From: Amycolatopsis umgeniensis
GTDB lineage: Bacteria > Actinomycetota > Actinomycetes > Mycobacteriales > Pseudonocardiaceae
Direction: 5' to 3'
DNA length: 64,000 bases
NCBI RefSeq assembly: GCF_014205155.1
Contig: NZ_JACHMX010000001.1
Span: 8,680,001-8,744,000 of the forward strand
Part shown: positions 18,001 to 26,357 of the stretch, piece by piece
Layout of the letters: every line of letters starts with the position of its first letter
How positions within the stretch are numbered: the stretch's first letter is position 1
Notes under the pieces: model-generated
The model's database searches: none
What the model was told of the DNA's origin: nothing
What the model saw: the letters and a program-made list of their open reading frames with translations, nothing else
Program-made: the position numbers and the translations under genes

Positions 18001-19227
18001 CGCCTCCCGCACGAACCGGTAGAGGACCTCGTCGGGCAGCCCCTGCGCCTCGGCGGCGAAGCCTGCCAGCACAGGTCCGACACTGCGCCGCATTTCGGCG
18101 ACGAACCAGGCCGGTGGTCCCTCATCGTCGTCCGTCTCGACCGGCCGCCGCTCGTCGTCGGGCAGTGCCACGTCTTCGGCCGCGCTGTCCTCCGGCTCGT
18201 CAGCCGGCCAGACGAGGCCGCCATCGGGAAAGGCGGTCTCGAACGCCCTGACGAGACTGTCGCGGCGTTCCTGGTCCGGCACGCGCGCCACCACGGCGGC
18301 GAGTCGCTCGGCCAGCCGCTGTCCCGTGGGAAGTGCGGGGAGGAATCCGGCCAACCGCGCCAGCAGTTCCGCCGCCTGCGCGAACGCCGGCCGTGGGTCG
18401 AAGGTCGTTTCGCCGACGTGCTGTAGCGACAGCTCCCACAGTGACTTCTGCCGGTCGGAAGCTTGCTCGGGCCGCGTCGGGGCGGAGGGGGTGAAGTTGT
18501 CGAGCAGCGAGTCCGCGACCTTCGCCAGAAACACCGGGCGCCCGGCTTCGGGAACTGTCTCGATGGCAAGGACGGCGGTTTCCGCCAGTACCCGCGGCCC
18601 GGCGACCGGGGCGAACGGCGCTCCGGTCGGGAGTACCGCGACGTCCGTGGCGATCCGGTCCACCACGGCGAGACGCTCGGGCGGTTCCAGCAGGTCGAGA
18701 CCCGAGAGCAGGGCCTCGGCGGGGAGGTCCGGTGATGGCAGGAAAGCCAGTTCGGCGAGCTGGGCCACCAGGGGGCCCCACAGGTCGTCGTCGGTGCTCA
18801 TGGCGCGCAGCAGTCCGCTCAGCATCTGGCCGCGGTGCCCGGAGGTGGGGTGCCTGTCGATCGTGGCCGCCGCACGCCGGACCGTCCAGCAGCCGGTGCG
18901 GACGGCCGCGGCCACCAGCGCGGGCGGCACCTCGTCGGCCGAGGAGAGGGTCGCGCGCACGAGCGCGATCCGGAGCAGGTCCGGAACCAGATCGGCGGCA
19001 TCCTCCTCGGGCGCCGCCAGCCTGCGATCGAGTGCGTCCCAGGCCACCTCGAGGTCATCCTGGTAGCCGTCCCACGCGCCCGTCTCCCGATCGAAGCGCC
19101 GGGCCGCCCGCCGGTCGTCACCGAAGAGACCGAGCAGGCGGTCGATCCGGCCCGCCTTGTCCAGGCGCCGGGCCAGGCCCTGAGCCATTGTGGACAGTTC
19201 CGCGAGGATCGCCGGGTCTTCCCGCAT
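15088..19227 (-). CDS. Very large helical-repeat (HEAT/ARM-like) protein, unknown function, coupled to STAND ATPase gene
   Basis: 1379-aa, no signal peptide and no membrane segment. It appears to be almost entirely alpha-helical, with repeated Leu/Ala-rich helix pairs (LVPDLLRIALVRATLSS, PLVAQLAELAFLPS, AVVDRIATDVAVLP, LAALLPHLDQDTRDGLVAVAS). A short acidic, disordered-looking stretch (EPEDSAAEDVALPDDERRP) lies around residue 370. I see no catalytic motif and do not recognise a named family. ATG 19227 overlaps the stop of the upstream hydrolase-ATPase gene (TGATG), so the two are translated together. By analogy with STAND systems, where the helical repeat array is the sensor, this may be a detached sensor or scaffold subunit (inference). 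Its 3' end overlaps the MerR-HEAT gene by 12 bp. Confidence 0.7.
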   Translation of the reverse strand: MREDPAILAELSTMAQGLARRLDKAGRIDRLLGLFGDDRRAARRFDRETGAWDGYQDDLEVAWDALDRRLAAPEEDAADLVPDLLRIALVRATLSSADEVPPALVAAAVRTGCWTVRRAAATIDRHPTSGHRGQMLSGLLRAMSTDDDLWGPLVAQLAELAFLPSPDLPAEALLSGLDLLEPPERLAVVDRIATDVAVLPTGAPFAPVAGPRVLAETAVLAIETVPEAGRPVFLAKVADSLLDNFTPSAPTRPEQASDRQKSLWELSLQHVGETTFDPRPAFAQAAELLARLAGFLPALPTGQRLAERLAAVVARVPDQERRDSLVRAFETAFPDGGLVWPADEPEDSAAEDVALPDDERRPVETDDDEGPPAWFVAEMRRSVGPVLAGFAAEAQGLPDEVLYRFVREAAAPQDLVTQLFALPAAPVSRKIRAGLLIAALDHHFRRGTLRAAWHGVAPQCLVDVEWNAVLTFVLTLPAEEERTALHLAYGEQREARHLVDGSNHAADAERIPRLAALRLTLPYLTEEQVGIAFTNLISLTDPWTLRLALEMLAPRLDTAQVAQGLRELRAGGDAREQVWFLLELVRGLDPADPRRQRIMRWSLDAIAAMRTGADLGLFTATEDLPVEQILDALRAVDDNNRTDAFLAIARATSGPLPAEIVEESLLLPVLNATGHYSPRCEVIASIADRFPDETVEAAFHAAMELPRRLDIGDSQLWGWNWGYEYPLGSALRELAPRLRGESAEAAFTACRDLPWIAREDVLEQLAAQADGPLAAALFDYSIAIHDQYLNLPDSAPAGHPLEGTVVTEPISHFKLNHEVHLAEMIAATASKLDPSRLRQAVAQAQALRAGGPNAWLPARLLPFLDEDQREPLLSGAVIAALEFVGHDPSRLDLVTDLLPGMHAEISRRREPLDRFLGQRFDGRHDLLTEEEFHVLSEKDGQEYLHLTGADLLAEMRTLIEAGDGAGVRAMLIKVMLSPLYAENLQQALTGMLTGAPLRTRIDALENMKEILQPGAHASVVRMALQQVVDGELEPMDRVRHLAALLPHLDQDTRDGLVAVASRLPGPQIEDERERRSAFLLLTLKEFEKPLMRDRRFDEFRHSSTMQLIRRGISDHDSSPLQQHRTARVPLLDALGPTLSEAGVALAVELVRGMSDEMERAGGVAALLPVATGESRGILRSVLTGLTSPFARWLVLFTSMETLRADEDPTLTEFARSTAEDFLEPKEVAVFLLLLIDYAHDERREWIGRALALAGTLPVDDRLKIMAIAAQHGKTDPGLARMVADHVCALPTPASVHDGWTMATRMGIGGASLTDAQLSQVRLAESAHLRAAARRGRAELLRTLAETSGAIAELTTSEGVLDIAQAVRDICVEWHWPSAV

Positions 19228-21206
19228 CACTCCGTCTTTCCGTTGCCGTACTCGTGATCCCACAACACGTCGGCGATGACCTCGTCGACATCGGGAAGCA
19301 CCAGCCTCGCGCTGGTGACGGTGTCGTTGCGGTGCAGGAAGTCCTGGAAGCTGGAGTGGTAGAGGCTGTACCTCAGCCCGCCGGGCGTCTCGTCCCGGTG
19401 CAGGAACTGCCCCCACTCCTGGAGGACCTGCTGCACGGCGATGGCATCGGCGTCCGGCTCCACCTTCCGCACGACCGTGGCCAGCACCCCCACCGAAACC
19501 GGGAGGGCGATCTCGGAGAGCAGATAGATGACCCAGACCTTGAGGCGGGAAGAAGCTCCCGCGGCCATGCCCATGAGGCGCCAATGCGACTCGTAGTACT
19601 GCTCAAGCCCTTGTGGCAGGCGCTTGATGTCGAGATCCCGGTAGCCGCCGGTGGCCAGTTCAGGCAGTACGTGCTGCAGGTACATGAAGTTCCCGCCGCT
19701 CTTCTCGACGAGCTCGTCGACGAAGTAGGGCAACTGTATCTCCCGGCGGTCGAGCCAGTCGCGGAGCGGTGGACGTCCGGCTTCCTGTCGCAGATACTCG
19801 CGGGCGTCGTTCAAGGTGTCCTCGTGATGCTGGCGGAGGTCGAAGCTCCGGCTCGGCCCATCGGTCCGCAAGGGGACGCCGGTCCGGCGGCTGCTCAGCA
19901 CGAAGTACACGCCGGTCGGCAACTGCTGGGGCAGGAAGAACACGTTGGCGCCGGGCGGATCGCCGGCGGTGTTCACCTCGTCGAGAGCGTCCACGACGAG
20001 CACCAGTGATTTCTCCGCGGCGAGGCTCGATCTCGCCTCGACGAGCAGTCGGGAAAGGACTTCGCCGTACCTCTCCGGATCGGTGCTTTGCGCGGCGGGC
20101 GCGAGACCGTAGCGGACGGCCAGATGGTTGCCGAAGCTCTGGATGAAATGCCGGCTGGTGTTGAGGCTCTGACTGCGGACATTGAAATGCGCGACGCATC
20201 CGTGACGCCGCGCGTACTCGGCGAGAATGGTGGTCTTGCCCGCGCCGGGATCCCCCTTGATCGTCAGGTATCCGCTGGGCGCACTCGCGACGAAGTCGTC
20301 GATCTCCCGGAAGACGTTGTCGCGGCCGACAAAGGACGCGGTCTTGTCGGCGATGAGCTTCGCCGTGGCGGGTGGCACGATCTCGGCGACCGAGCCACCC
20401 TCCCCGGGGCCGCCTACCTTCAGCGAGTCCGACCGCACCGTCGCGAGGAAACGCTTGACCCGGCCGTAGACGAGTGATTCGCGATCAGCGGGTTTGCAGA
20501 TGTCGACATGGTCGGCGTCCACGCCGATCGGCGTGACCCGCGCCAAACCCGGATTCGCCGACGCCTGGTCGACGACACGCAGGCCCCTGGTGGCGTGGGT
20601 TTCGAAAAAGACCAAGCTGTGGACTTTCGCCTCGTCGGCCCAGTTCCGGTAGCGGTCACCCAGATGCAACAGGTAAGTCTGGTTGCGCTTGAGATCCTTC
20701 ACGGCGGGGGTGCCTCGATAGAGAACTCCCAGCGCATCGACGGCTTTCGCGAGACCAGCCCCGGTGTGCGGTGTGGCCAGGAAGACCACTCCTTTGACGG
20801 CACCCGCGAACGAGGCGAACTCGGTACATCCGTCGGCCGCGTACAGCAGCATCTCCTTGGCGAGCAACCCGCCCATGCTGTGCGTGACGAAACAGAGCGG
20901 CCGTTCCCCGATCCCGTGATTCTGCAACGCCGTCATCAGATTGACGGCCCTGTCCTGCAAGGGCATCGCCTGCCCGCGCCACCCACTCGACCAGGCGTCA
21001 TAGCCGACGGTCCAGACGGCGACGTCCGCGAATTCTCCGCCCAGCCAGAGTGGCCAAGAGGATTCCGTGTCCTTTCGTGACCACGTCCCGAACGCGTCCC
21101 CGTCCAGACCATGGACGAACACCACATCCATGGCGATCCGATCGGGGGTGTGAACTGCGAATACCTTCGACACCGGCACGCTCCGCACCTGATTCGACGC
21201 CCTCAT
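19227..21206 (-). CDS. Alpha/beta-hydrolase (SERAC1-like) fused to a NACHT/STAND-type ATPase
   Basis: 659-aa two-part protein. Residues about 25-255 form an alpha/beta-hydrolase: oxyanion strand VVFVHGLDGD (28-37), nucleophile elbow THSMGG with Ser110, and catalytic His233 in the family-typical DHVDICKP. Residues about 290-660 form a P-loop NTPase: FVGRDNVFREID, Walker A GDPGAGKTT (318-326), Walker B LVLVVDALDE (401-410), an SSRR sensor-like arginine segment and a helical C-terminus. This is an effector-plus-STAND switch layout, as in bacterial immune ATPases. ATG 21206 has GGAA nine bases upstream; in-frame ATGs at 21215 and 21392 are possible. The stop overlaps the start of the 1379-aa gene. 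Lipase/esterase effector activity is inferred. Confidence 0.82.
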   Translation of the reverse strand: MRASNQVRSVPVSKVFAVHTPDRIAMDVVFVHGLDGDAFGTWSRKDTESSWPLWLGGEFADVAVWTVGYDAWSSGWRGQAMPLQDRAVNLMTALQNHGIGERPLCFVTHSMGGLLAKEMLLYAADGCTEFASFAGAVKGVVFLATPHTGAGLAKAVDALGVLYRGTPAVKDLKRNQTYLLHLGDRYRNWADEAKVHSLVFFETHATRGLRVVDQASANPGLARVTPIGVDADHVDICKPADRESLVYGRVKRFLATVRSDSLKVGGPGEGGSVAEIVPPATAKLIADKTASFVGRDNVFREIDDFVASAPSGYLTIKGDPGAGKTTILAEYARRHGCVAHFNVRSQSLNTSRHFIQSFGNHLAVRYGLAPAAQSTDPERYGEVLSRLLVEARSSLAAEKSLVLVVDALDEVNTAGDPPGANVFFLPQQLPTGVYFVLSSRRTGVPLRTDGPSRSFDLRQHHEDTLNDAREYLRQEAGRPPLRDWLDRREIQLPYFVDELVEKSGGNFMYLQHVLPELATGGYRDLDIKRLPQGLEQYYESHWRLMGMAAGASSRLKVWVIYLLSEIALPVSVGVLATVVRKVEPDADAIAVQQVLQEWGQFLHRDETPGGLRYSLYHSSFQDFLHRNDTVTSARLVLPDVDEVIADVLWDHEYGNGKTE

Positions 21207-21448
21207 CCCCGGCATTTCCGTGAATTCCGCTCTCTGAGCAGTCGCACCCGTGCCCACCTGTCGATACGGCAGCACCACTCGTCGCTTTCCCAAGCTACTC
21301 GTTTCCGTGACGAACGCGTATCGGCCTCGAAGTCCTCTGGGGGAAAAGTCCGGTACCGGACAATCTTTGGGCCGAACCCGTGTAGGCGCCATAATCGAGT
21401 CTTTACCGCCAAGGCGGCGCGGGAACGACACCAAGGGAGGGAGGGCTG

Positions 21449-23689
21449 GTGACACGCTCGTCGCAGACCCTCGACCGCACCATTCTCGTGGTCGGCGCCG
21501 TGGGATTCACAGCCCCACAACGGAGCCCGTTCGATCGGTTGGCCATGCGCCAAGGCCTGTACGAGGTGCTGAAGGCCGCGTTCTCCGACAGCGACGTCGA
21601 CTTCGACGCGTGCGCGAGCGAGGACCGCGGCGACGGCGTGCTGATCTTGTTGCCGCCGGGAACGGCCAAAACCGTCGTCGCCGACCGTCTGCCGGATCGC
21701 ATCGTGGTCGCGCTCCGCCGCTACAACCACACCCGCGCCCCGCGGTCGCGGATCCGGCTGCGGGTCTGCCTCAACTCCGGCGACGTGCTCAACGACGGAA
21801 TCGGGTGGGTCGGTGAAGCGATCGACACCGCTTTCCGCATCTTGGACGCGCAAGCGACCGAGGAAGAGCCAGCCGAATCCAGCGCGATGGTCATGATTTC
21901 CTCGCAACGCTTCTTCGACGAGGTCATCGCGCCCGATCCGGGCCTCTTACCGGAGTCGTACACACCGATACCGGTTTCGGTGAAGACTTTCACCGGAACG
22001 GCCTACCTCCGGTCACATGGAAAGCTTGACTCACCGGCTACCGCACCGGCGGCCCTGTCGAGTGAGCACACCACTCTCGAGCTGAGCGGCGCCGTCCTCG
22101 ACATGATCCCCGGCAAGGATCTGACGTCCTTGCGTCTCCACCTCACTCAGGTGGAGGTCCGCTACCTGGCGGTCATGGTGAGCCGCGCGCTCGGCCCGAG
22201 CATCCCGTTGCCTCCGCTCGCGGGCGTCACCGACGCGTGGGGCGCCTTCATGCTCCTGTCCGACTTCAACGCCGGTCCGGATGGCATTCCGCCCGCGATC
22301 TCCTTTCTCCTCTTGCTGGCCGAACAAGTCGATGACGAGCTCGGTGCCCTGATCGCCCGCTGGGTCGGTGACCAGGCGCGTGGGCTGCGGCTGGGCCCCG
22401 CGTTGGCGCGGCGGTCATCAGCTCGTCCCGAGCCGACCTTTCACCTCAAGTTTCACAGTGACGATCTCGATGAGTTCCTCGCGTATGAGGGACCGGATCT
22501 GGCCAGCCTGTTCGAGCCCGCGCCGTCGGAACCCCTGCCTCCCGACACGCTGCGGCACGAGGCATCGGGATTTCCCATCGCGATCTATCTGTCCGCCGCG
22601 GCCGGGCACGAGGTGGTCCAGGGGGCGGTCGAGGACCTGGTGCGTACGGCCGGGGCGGAGATCATCGAACTGGGCGATCCCGAAATCGGGTCCTGGATGC
22701 GCCGCCTCGTGGGCCGGTTGAAGGACGCCGCCGAAACCCCTACCGGGCGGGATGCCGCCGTGACAGCGGCGCACGCGGTCGAAGCGCGTTTGGTGCAGGC
22801 ACAAGACGCCACCAACACCGCGACCCTGATGCAGAACCTCGCGCCGATGTTGACGGCCCTGCAGAACACCCCTTCAGCGGTCGTGCGGGTCGGAGCACTG
22901 CTGATCGTGAAGAACGGCGACATCCTCGCCGTGCACCAGCTCACCGCCGCCCAGCAATTCCACTTGAACCACAAACCCGACCTGCTCACCTCGCCCCACG
23001 ACATCCTGCAGGCGCTGGGACTGCACGCGACCGTACCCGCCACCCCGTCGGCCCCACGCCGCGTCACGGCCCGGCCCGGCAGGGGACCGGTGAACGGTGT
23101 CGGCCCGGCGTGGCAGCGGATCACGGCCTGGCTGCGCACCAACACGCCTGCCACGGCCGCCACCCTGCGGCCTCCCGCGCCCGCCGATGACGTCCGAGCC
23201 GTCCAGCGCGCGACGGGACAAGTGTTCCCGGATGATCTGCTCGCGTGGTGGCGGCTGATGGACGGTGTCGACGACGAGCGGGACCACCACACCGCGTTCA
23301 CCGTCCCCGGCGTGTACTTTCCGCTGTCGGTGGCCCGGGTGCGGACGACCTGGGCCGGCTTGAGCGTTCATCACGACGTGCGCTGTTGCCACGCCGATGG
23401 CGGCCACCGTCAGCCCGCCGGCGAACCCACAGTCCTTTTCTGCACCGCCTTCATCCCCATCTTCCGCGCTCTCGACGGTTCCGTCCTCGTCGTCGATCTG
23501 CGTCCCGGCGCGGAACGCGGGCGTGTCATGGACTGGGTGGCGGCGGCAGGCACCCACCGCACCGTGTGGCGCAACGTGAGCGCCCTGCTCACCGACATCG
23601 CCGACCGCCTCGAAATCCACGACCCCACGTGCGCGGCACAACCGGGGCGACCGATCATCCGCGAGGACGGCGTGCTGACCTGGGCCTGA
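21449..23689 (+). CDS. Multidomain protein: degenerate nucleotide-cyclase-like domain, conflict-system middle region, C-terminal SUKH (SMI1/KNR4)
   Basis: 746-aa. Residues about 10-190 resemble a class III nucleotidyl cyclase fold (ILVVGAVGFTAPQ, EDRGDGVLILLPP, IRLRVCLNSGDVLNDGIGWVGEAIDTAFRI), but the first metal-binding Asp expected before GFT is missing, so it may bind rather than cyclise nucleotides. The middle (FMLLSDFNAGPDGIPPAISFLLLLAEQV, then HEVVQGAVEDLVRTAG, LVQAQDATNTATLMQNLAPML) resembles domains of actinomycete NTP-dependent conflict proteins such as VMAP/CATRA types; this is from memory and tentative. Residues about 565-720 (ADDVRAVQRATGQVFPDDLLAWWRLMDG) are SUKH-like, a fold typical of immunity proteins. 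GTG 21449 follows GGGAGGGAGGG. Divergent from the hydrolase-ATPase gene. Confidence 0.65.
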   Translation: MTRSSQTLDRTILVVGAVGFTAPQRSPFDRLAMRQGLYEVLKAAFSDSDVDFDACASEDRGDGVLILLPPGTAKTVVADRLPDRIVVALRRYNHTRAPRSRIRLRVCLNSGDVLNDGIGWVGEAIDTAFRILDAQATEEEPAESSAMVMISSQRFFDEVIAPDPGLLPESYTPIPVSVKTFTGTAYLRSHGKLDSPATAPAALSSEHTTLELSGAVLDMIPGKDLTSLRLHLTQVEVRYLAVMVSRALGPSIPLPPLAGVTDAWGAFMLLSDFNAGPDGIPPAISFLLLLAEQVDDELGALIARWVGDQARGLRLGPALARRSSARPEPTFHLKFHSDDLDEFLAYEGPDLASLFEPAPSEPLPPDTLRHEASGFPIAIYLSAAAGHEVVQGAVEDLVRTAGAEIIELGDPEIGSWMRRLVGRLKDAAETPTGRDAAVTAAHAVEARLVQAQDATNTATLMQNLAPMLTALQNTPSAVVRVGALLIVKNGDILAVHQLTAAQQFHLNHKPDLLTSPHDILQALGLHATVPATPSAPRRVTARPGRGPVNGVGPAWQRITAWLRTNTPATAATLRPPAPADDVRAVQRATGQVFPDDLLAWWRLMDGVDDERDHHTAFTVPGVYFPLSVARVRTTWAGLSVHHDVRCCHADGGHRQPAGEPTVLFCTAFIPIFRALDGSVLVVDLRPGAERGRVMDWVAAAGTHRTVWRNVSALLTDIADRLEIHDPTCAAQPGRPIIREDGVLTWA

Positions 23690-23713
23690 CGGCGTGGTGC
23701 TCAGCGAGTTCGG

Positions 23714-24274
23714 TCAACGCCTCTCGTACCTGGTCACGACCGGCCCGCCGGGGAACGCCCGCGTCTCCACCAGGTTCAGGTTCACCCGGCCGTCCAGCGT
23801 GGCGAAGAACGGCGTGCCGCCGCCCACCAGGACCGGATGGGTGACGATCTCGTACTCGTCGACCAGCCCGGCCCGCATGGCCGCCCCGGCCAGCGTCGCA
23901 CCGCCGACCCTCATCGGCCCGCCGTCCTCGGCCTTGAGCCGGGTGATCTCGGCGATCGCGTCGCCGGTCACCACGCGGGTGTTCCAGTCGGCCTTGTCGA
24001 TGGCCTTGGAGAACAGCACTTTCGGCGTGTCCCGCCAGTTCCGCGCGAACTCGATCTCCGCCTGAGTGGCGCCCGGCTGCTGGTCACCCGTCGGCCAGTG
24101 GGAACTCATCGTCTCCCACAGCTTGCGCCCGTACAGGAACACCTCGATCGCCTGCTCCCGCTCGAGCCACCACTGGAACAGCTCGTCACTCGGCACGCCC
24201 CAGCCGATGTCACCGCCGGCCGTGGCGATGTAGCCGTCCAGGCTCAGGTTCATGCCGTAGATCAGTTTCCGCAT
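23714..24274 (-). CDS. Dihydrofolate reductase-like / RibD C-terminal domain protein
   Basis: 186-aa cytoplasmic reductase-fold protein. It reads MRKLIYGMNLSLDGYIA at the start, LYGRKLWETMSSHWP in the middle and MRVGGATLAGAAMRAGLVDEYEI near the end, which is the standard pattern of the small actinomycete dihydrofolate reductase-family proteins with NADPH-binding GGATL. ATG 24274 is preceded by GGAAGGA at eight bases. It lies 101 bp downstream of the P450 gene on the same strand and may be the last gene of that operon. Reaction unknown. Confidence 0.87.
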   Translation of the reverse strand: MRKLIYGMNLSLDGYIATAGGDIGWGVPSDELFQWWLEREQAIEVFLYGRKLWETMSSHWPTGDQQPGATQAEIEFARNWRDTPKVLFSKAIDKADWNTRVVTGDAIAEITRLKAEDGGPMRVGGATLAGAAMRAGLVDEYEIVTHPVLVGGGTPFFATLDGRVNLNLVETRAFPGGPVVTRYERR

Positions 24275-24375
24275 GGCGCCATCCTTCCGCAAAGGACGCG
24301 AGGATGTTTCGACAGAGATCCACAATCACCGGGGTGCGGACAACGGCCATGCCTGTGCAGAAGGTCAATCTCCGC

Positions 24376-25554
24376 TCACCAGGTCACCCGCAACGCGCGC
24401 ACGCCGTACACGAGGCTGAAGACGCGGAAGTCCACTCGGTCGTCAGGACCCGCCATCGCGAGACCGGGGAAGCGCCGCAGCAGCGCCGGGAGCGCGATGC
24501 GCAGTTCCATCCGCGCCAGCGGCGCCCCGAGACAATGGTGTGCGCCATGCCCGAAGGCGACGTGTCCGGTGCTTCCCCGGGTGATGTCGAGGATCTCCGG
24601 GTCGCTGATCAGGGCGGGGTCACGGTTGGCGGCCGGAAGAGAACAGATCACGAGCGATCCCGCGGGGATGGTGTGCCCGGCGATCTCCACCTCCGTCGTG
24701 GTCGTCCGCGGTGGCGGCGTCTGCACGATGGACAACCAGCGCAACAGCTCCTCGACGGCGGGTTCGACCAGTCCCGGATCGTCGCGAAGCATCGCCAACT
24801 GGTCCGGGTGCCACAACAGGGCCAGCGTGCCGAGACCGAGCATGTTCGAGGTCGTATCGTGCCCGGCCAGCAGCAGAAGTCCCGCGATACCGGTCAGCTC
24901 GGCGGAAGTGAGATCCCGGCCGTGCTCGCGAACCAGCATGCCCAGCAGATCCTCGCCCGGATCCGCCTGGGCCCGGGCCACGAGCCCCGCCATGTAGTCG
25001 TGGTCCTCCCGCTGTGCCTCCATTCGATCGTTCACCGGCAAGGAGGTGTCCAGAATGCGCACGGCGCGCTCGTGGAATCCGGAGCGATCGGCGTAGGGAA
25101 CTCCCAGCAGTTCGCAGATCACCAGCGAGGGAACAGGCAACGCGAAGTGCTCCACCAGGTCGGCCGGCTTACCTGCGCGCTCCAAATCGTCCAGAGCCGT
25201 TTCGACGATCTCGGCGATCCGCGGCCGGAGCCTGCTCATCCGCCGGACGGTGAACTCCGGGGTGAGCAGCCGTCGCAACCGCGTGTGCTCGGGAGGGTCG
25301 AGCGTGATCAGCTGCCCGGGTACGCTGGCTCTTCCTTGCCCTGCACCGGACAACGGCGTCAAAGCGCTGCTGAACCGAGCCGGATCCGCCAGTACCCGGC
25401 GAACGTCGTCGTGCCGGAAGACCAGGTACGCCGGCTGTCCGGACGGCGTCTCCACCCGCACCACACGCTCGCTGTCGCGTGCCTTCGCCAGTTCCTCGAC
25501 CGGATCGATACCGGTCCGCCGCAGATGAAGCGGCACTTCCCAGGTTTCAGTCAT
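24376..25554 (-). CDS. Cytochrome P450
   Basis: 392-aa soluble bacterial P450. The I-helix oxygen-activation motif AGHDTTS, the K-helix ExxR as EELLR and the heme-ligand loop FGHGAHHCLG (axial Cys near residue 340) are all present. It would need a ferredoxin and reductase, which are not encoded nearby. ATG 25554 lies 18 bp after the oxidoreductase stop, with AGAAGG six bases upstream, so it belongs to the ECF41-linked operon starting at 26852. Substrate unknown. Confidence 0.93.
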   Translation of the reverse strand: MTETWEVPLHLRRTGIDPVEELAKARDSERVVRVETPSGQPAYLVFRHDDVRRVLADPARFSSALTPLSGAGQGRASVPGQLITLDPPEHTRLRRLLTPEFTVRRMSRLRPRIAEIVETALDDLERAGKPADLVEHFALPVPSLVICELLGVPYADRSGFHERAVRILDTSLPVNDRMEAQREDHDYMAGLVARAQADPGEDLLGMLVREHGRDLTSAELTGIAGLLLLAGHDTTSNMLGLGTLALLWHPDQLAMLRDDPGLVEPAVEELLRWLSIVQTPPPRTTTTEVEIAGHTIPAGSLVICSLPAANRDPALISDPEILDITRGSTGHVAFGHGAHHCLGAPLARMELRIALPALLRRFPGLAMAGPDDRVDFRVFSLVYGVRALRVTW

Positions 25555-25572
25555 CTTTGCCTTCTCTTCGGG

Positions 25573-26331
25573 TCAGGGGCGGGTGTCGAGCCACTCTGAG
25601 AACGCGGGGCCCGCGAGCTTGGCGTGCGGGCCGGGCAGGAAAGCGCCGGCGGCGGCGATCTCGGCGTCCGGAATGCCGCCACCGTCGATGCCGATGACCT
25701 CGATGCCCCGGCGCGCGCCGAGAAGCCTGGCCGCTTCGGCCATGTTTTCTTTGCGGGGCCCCGCGATTTCGGGGATCGGTGTTCCCGGCGCCGACGTGCC
25801 GGAGGCCATGGCGAGGTCGACCAATACTTCCGCGACGGTACGGCAGGCCACGAGCTGAGTGGGCAGAGACGGCACGTGGGCGACATCGCCCTGCCGCCAG
25901 TCCAGCAGCTGGCCGACGAACTCGTGGAACTGCGCGGCCCGCAAGATGCGGACAGGAAGAGGCCCGGCCAGGAGGAGTTCCTCGTGCACCTTCTTCGCGG
26001 CGACGAAACCGGCGGTGGCCTTGTCCGCGCCGATGATGGACGCCGCGGCGATCATGACCACCCCCGCCCGGCGGCCTACCTCATGCAGATTGCGGGCCGA
26101 CGTCCGGAAGAACTCCGTCGCCGCTTCTTGTTCGGAGCCGTGCCATGAAGCGACGTCGATGATGACCTCGACACCGGTGAGGGCCTCGGCGAGACCTTCA
26201 CCGGTGATGATGTCCACGCCGGTTGCCCGGGAAACGGGCACGACTCGGTGGCCTCGTTCGGTGAGGACGTCGACGACAGGGCGTCCCAGTCGTCCGGTGG
26301 CGCCCGCCACCGCGATCTTGCCGGTACTCAT
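25573..26331 (-). CDS. NAD(P)-binding NmrA-like oxidoreductase
   Basis: 252-aa atypical short-chain dehydrogenase/NmrA-type protein. The dinucleotide motif GATGRLGRPV lies at residues 10-19, followed by VVPVSRATGVDIITGEGL. There is no clear YxxxK; this family often has redox-sensor or epimerase-like roles. ATG 26331 follows GAAAGG. It is the second gene of the operon CMD protein - oxidoreductase - P450, transcribed away from an ECF41 sigma gene. Carboxymuconolactone decarboxylase/oxidoreductase/epimerase genes are the known conserved partners of ECF41 sigma factors. Confidence 0.87.
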   Translation of the reverse strand: MSTGKIAVAGATGRLGRPVVDVLTERGHRVVPVSRATGVDIITGEGLAEALTGVEVIIDVASWHGSEQEAATEFFRTSARNLHEVGRRAGVVMIAAASIIGADKATAGFVAAKKVHEELLLAGPLPVRILRAAQFHEFVGQLLDWRQGDVAHVPSLPTQLVACRTVAEVLVDLAMASGTSAPGTPIPEIAGPRKENMAEAARLLGARRGIEVIGIDGGGIPDAEIAAAGAFLPGPHAKLAGPAFSEWLDTRP

Positions 26332-26357
26332 GTTCTTTGCCTTTCTGCAGGGGGTTG

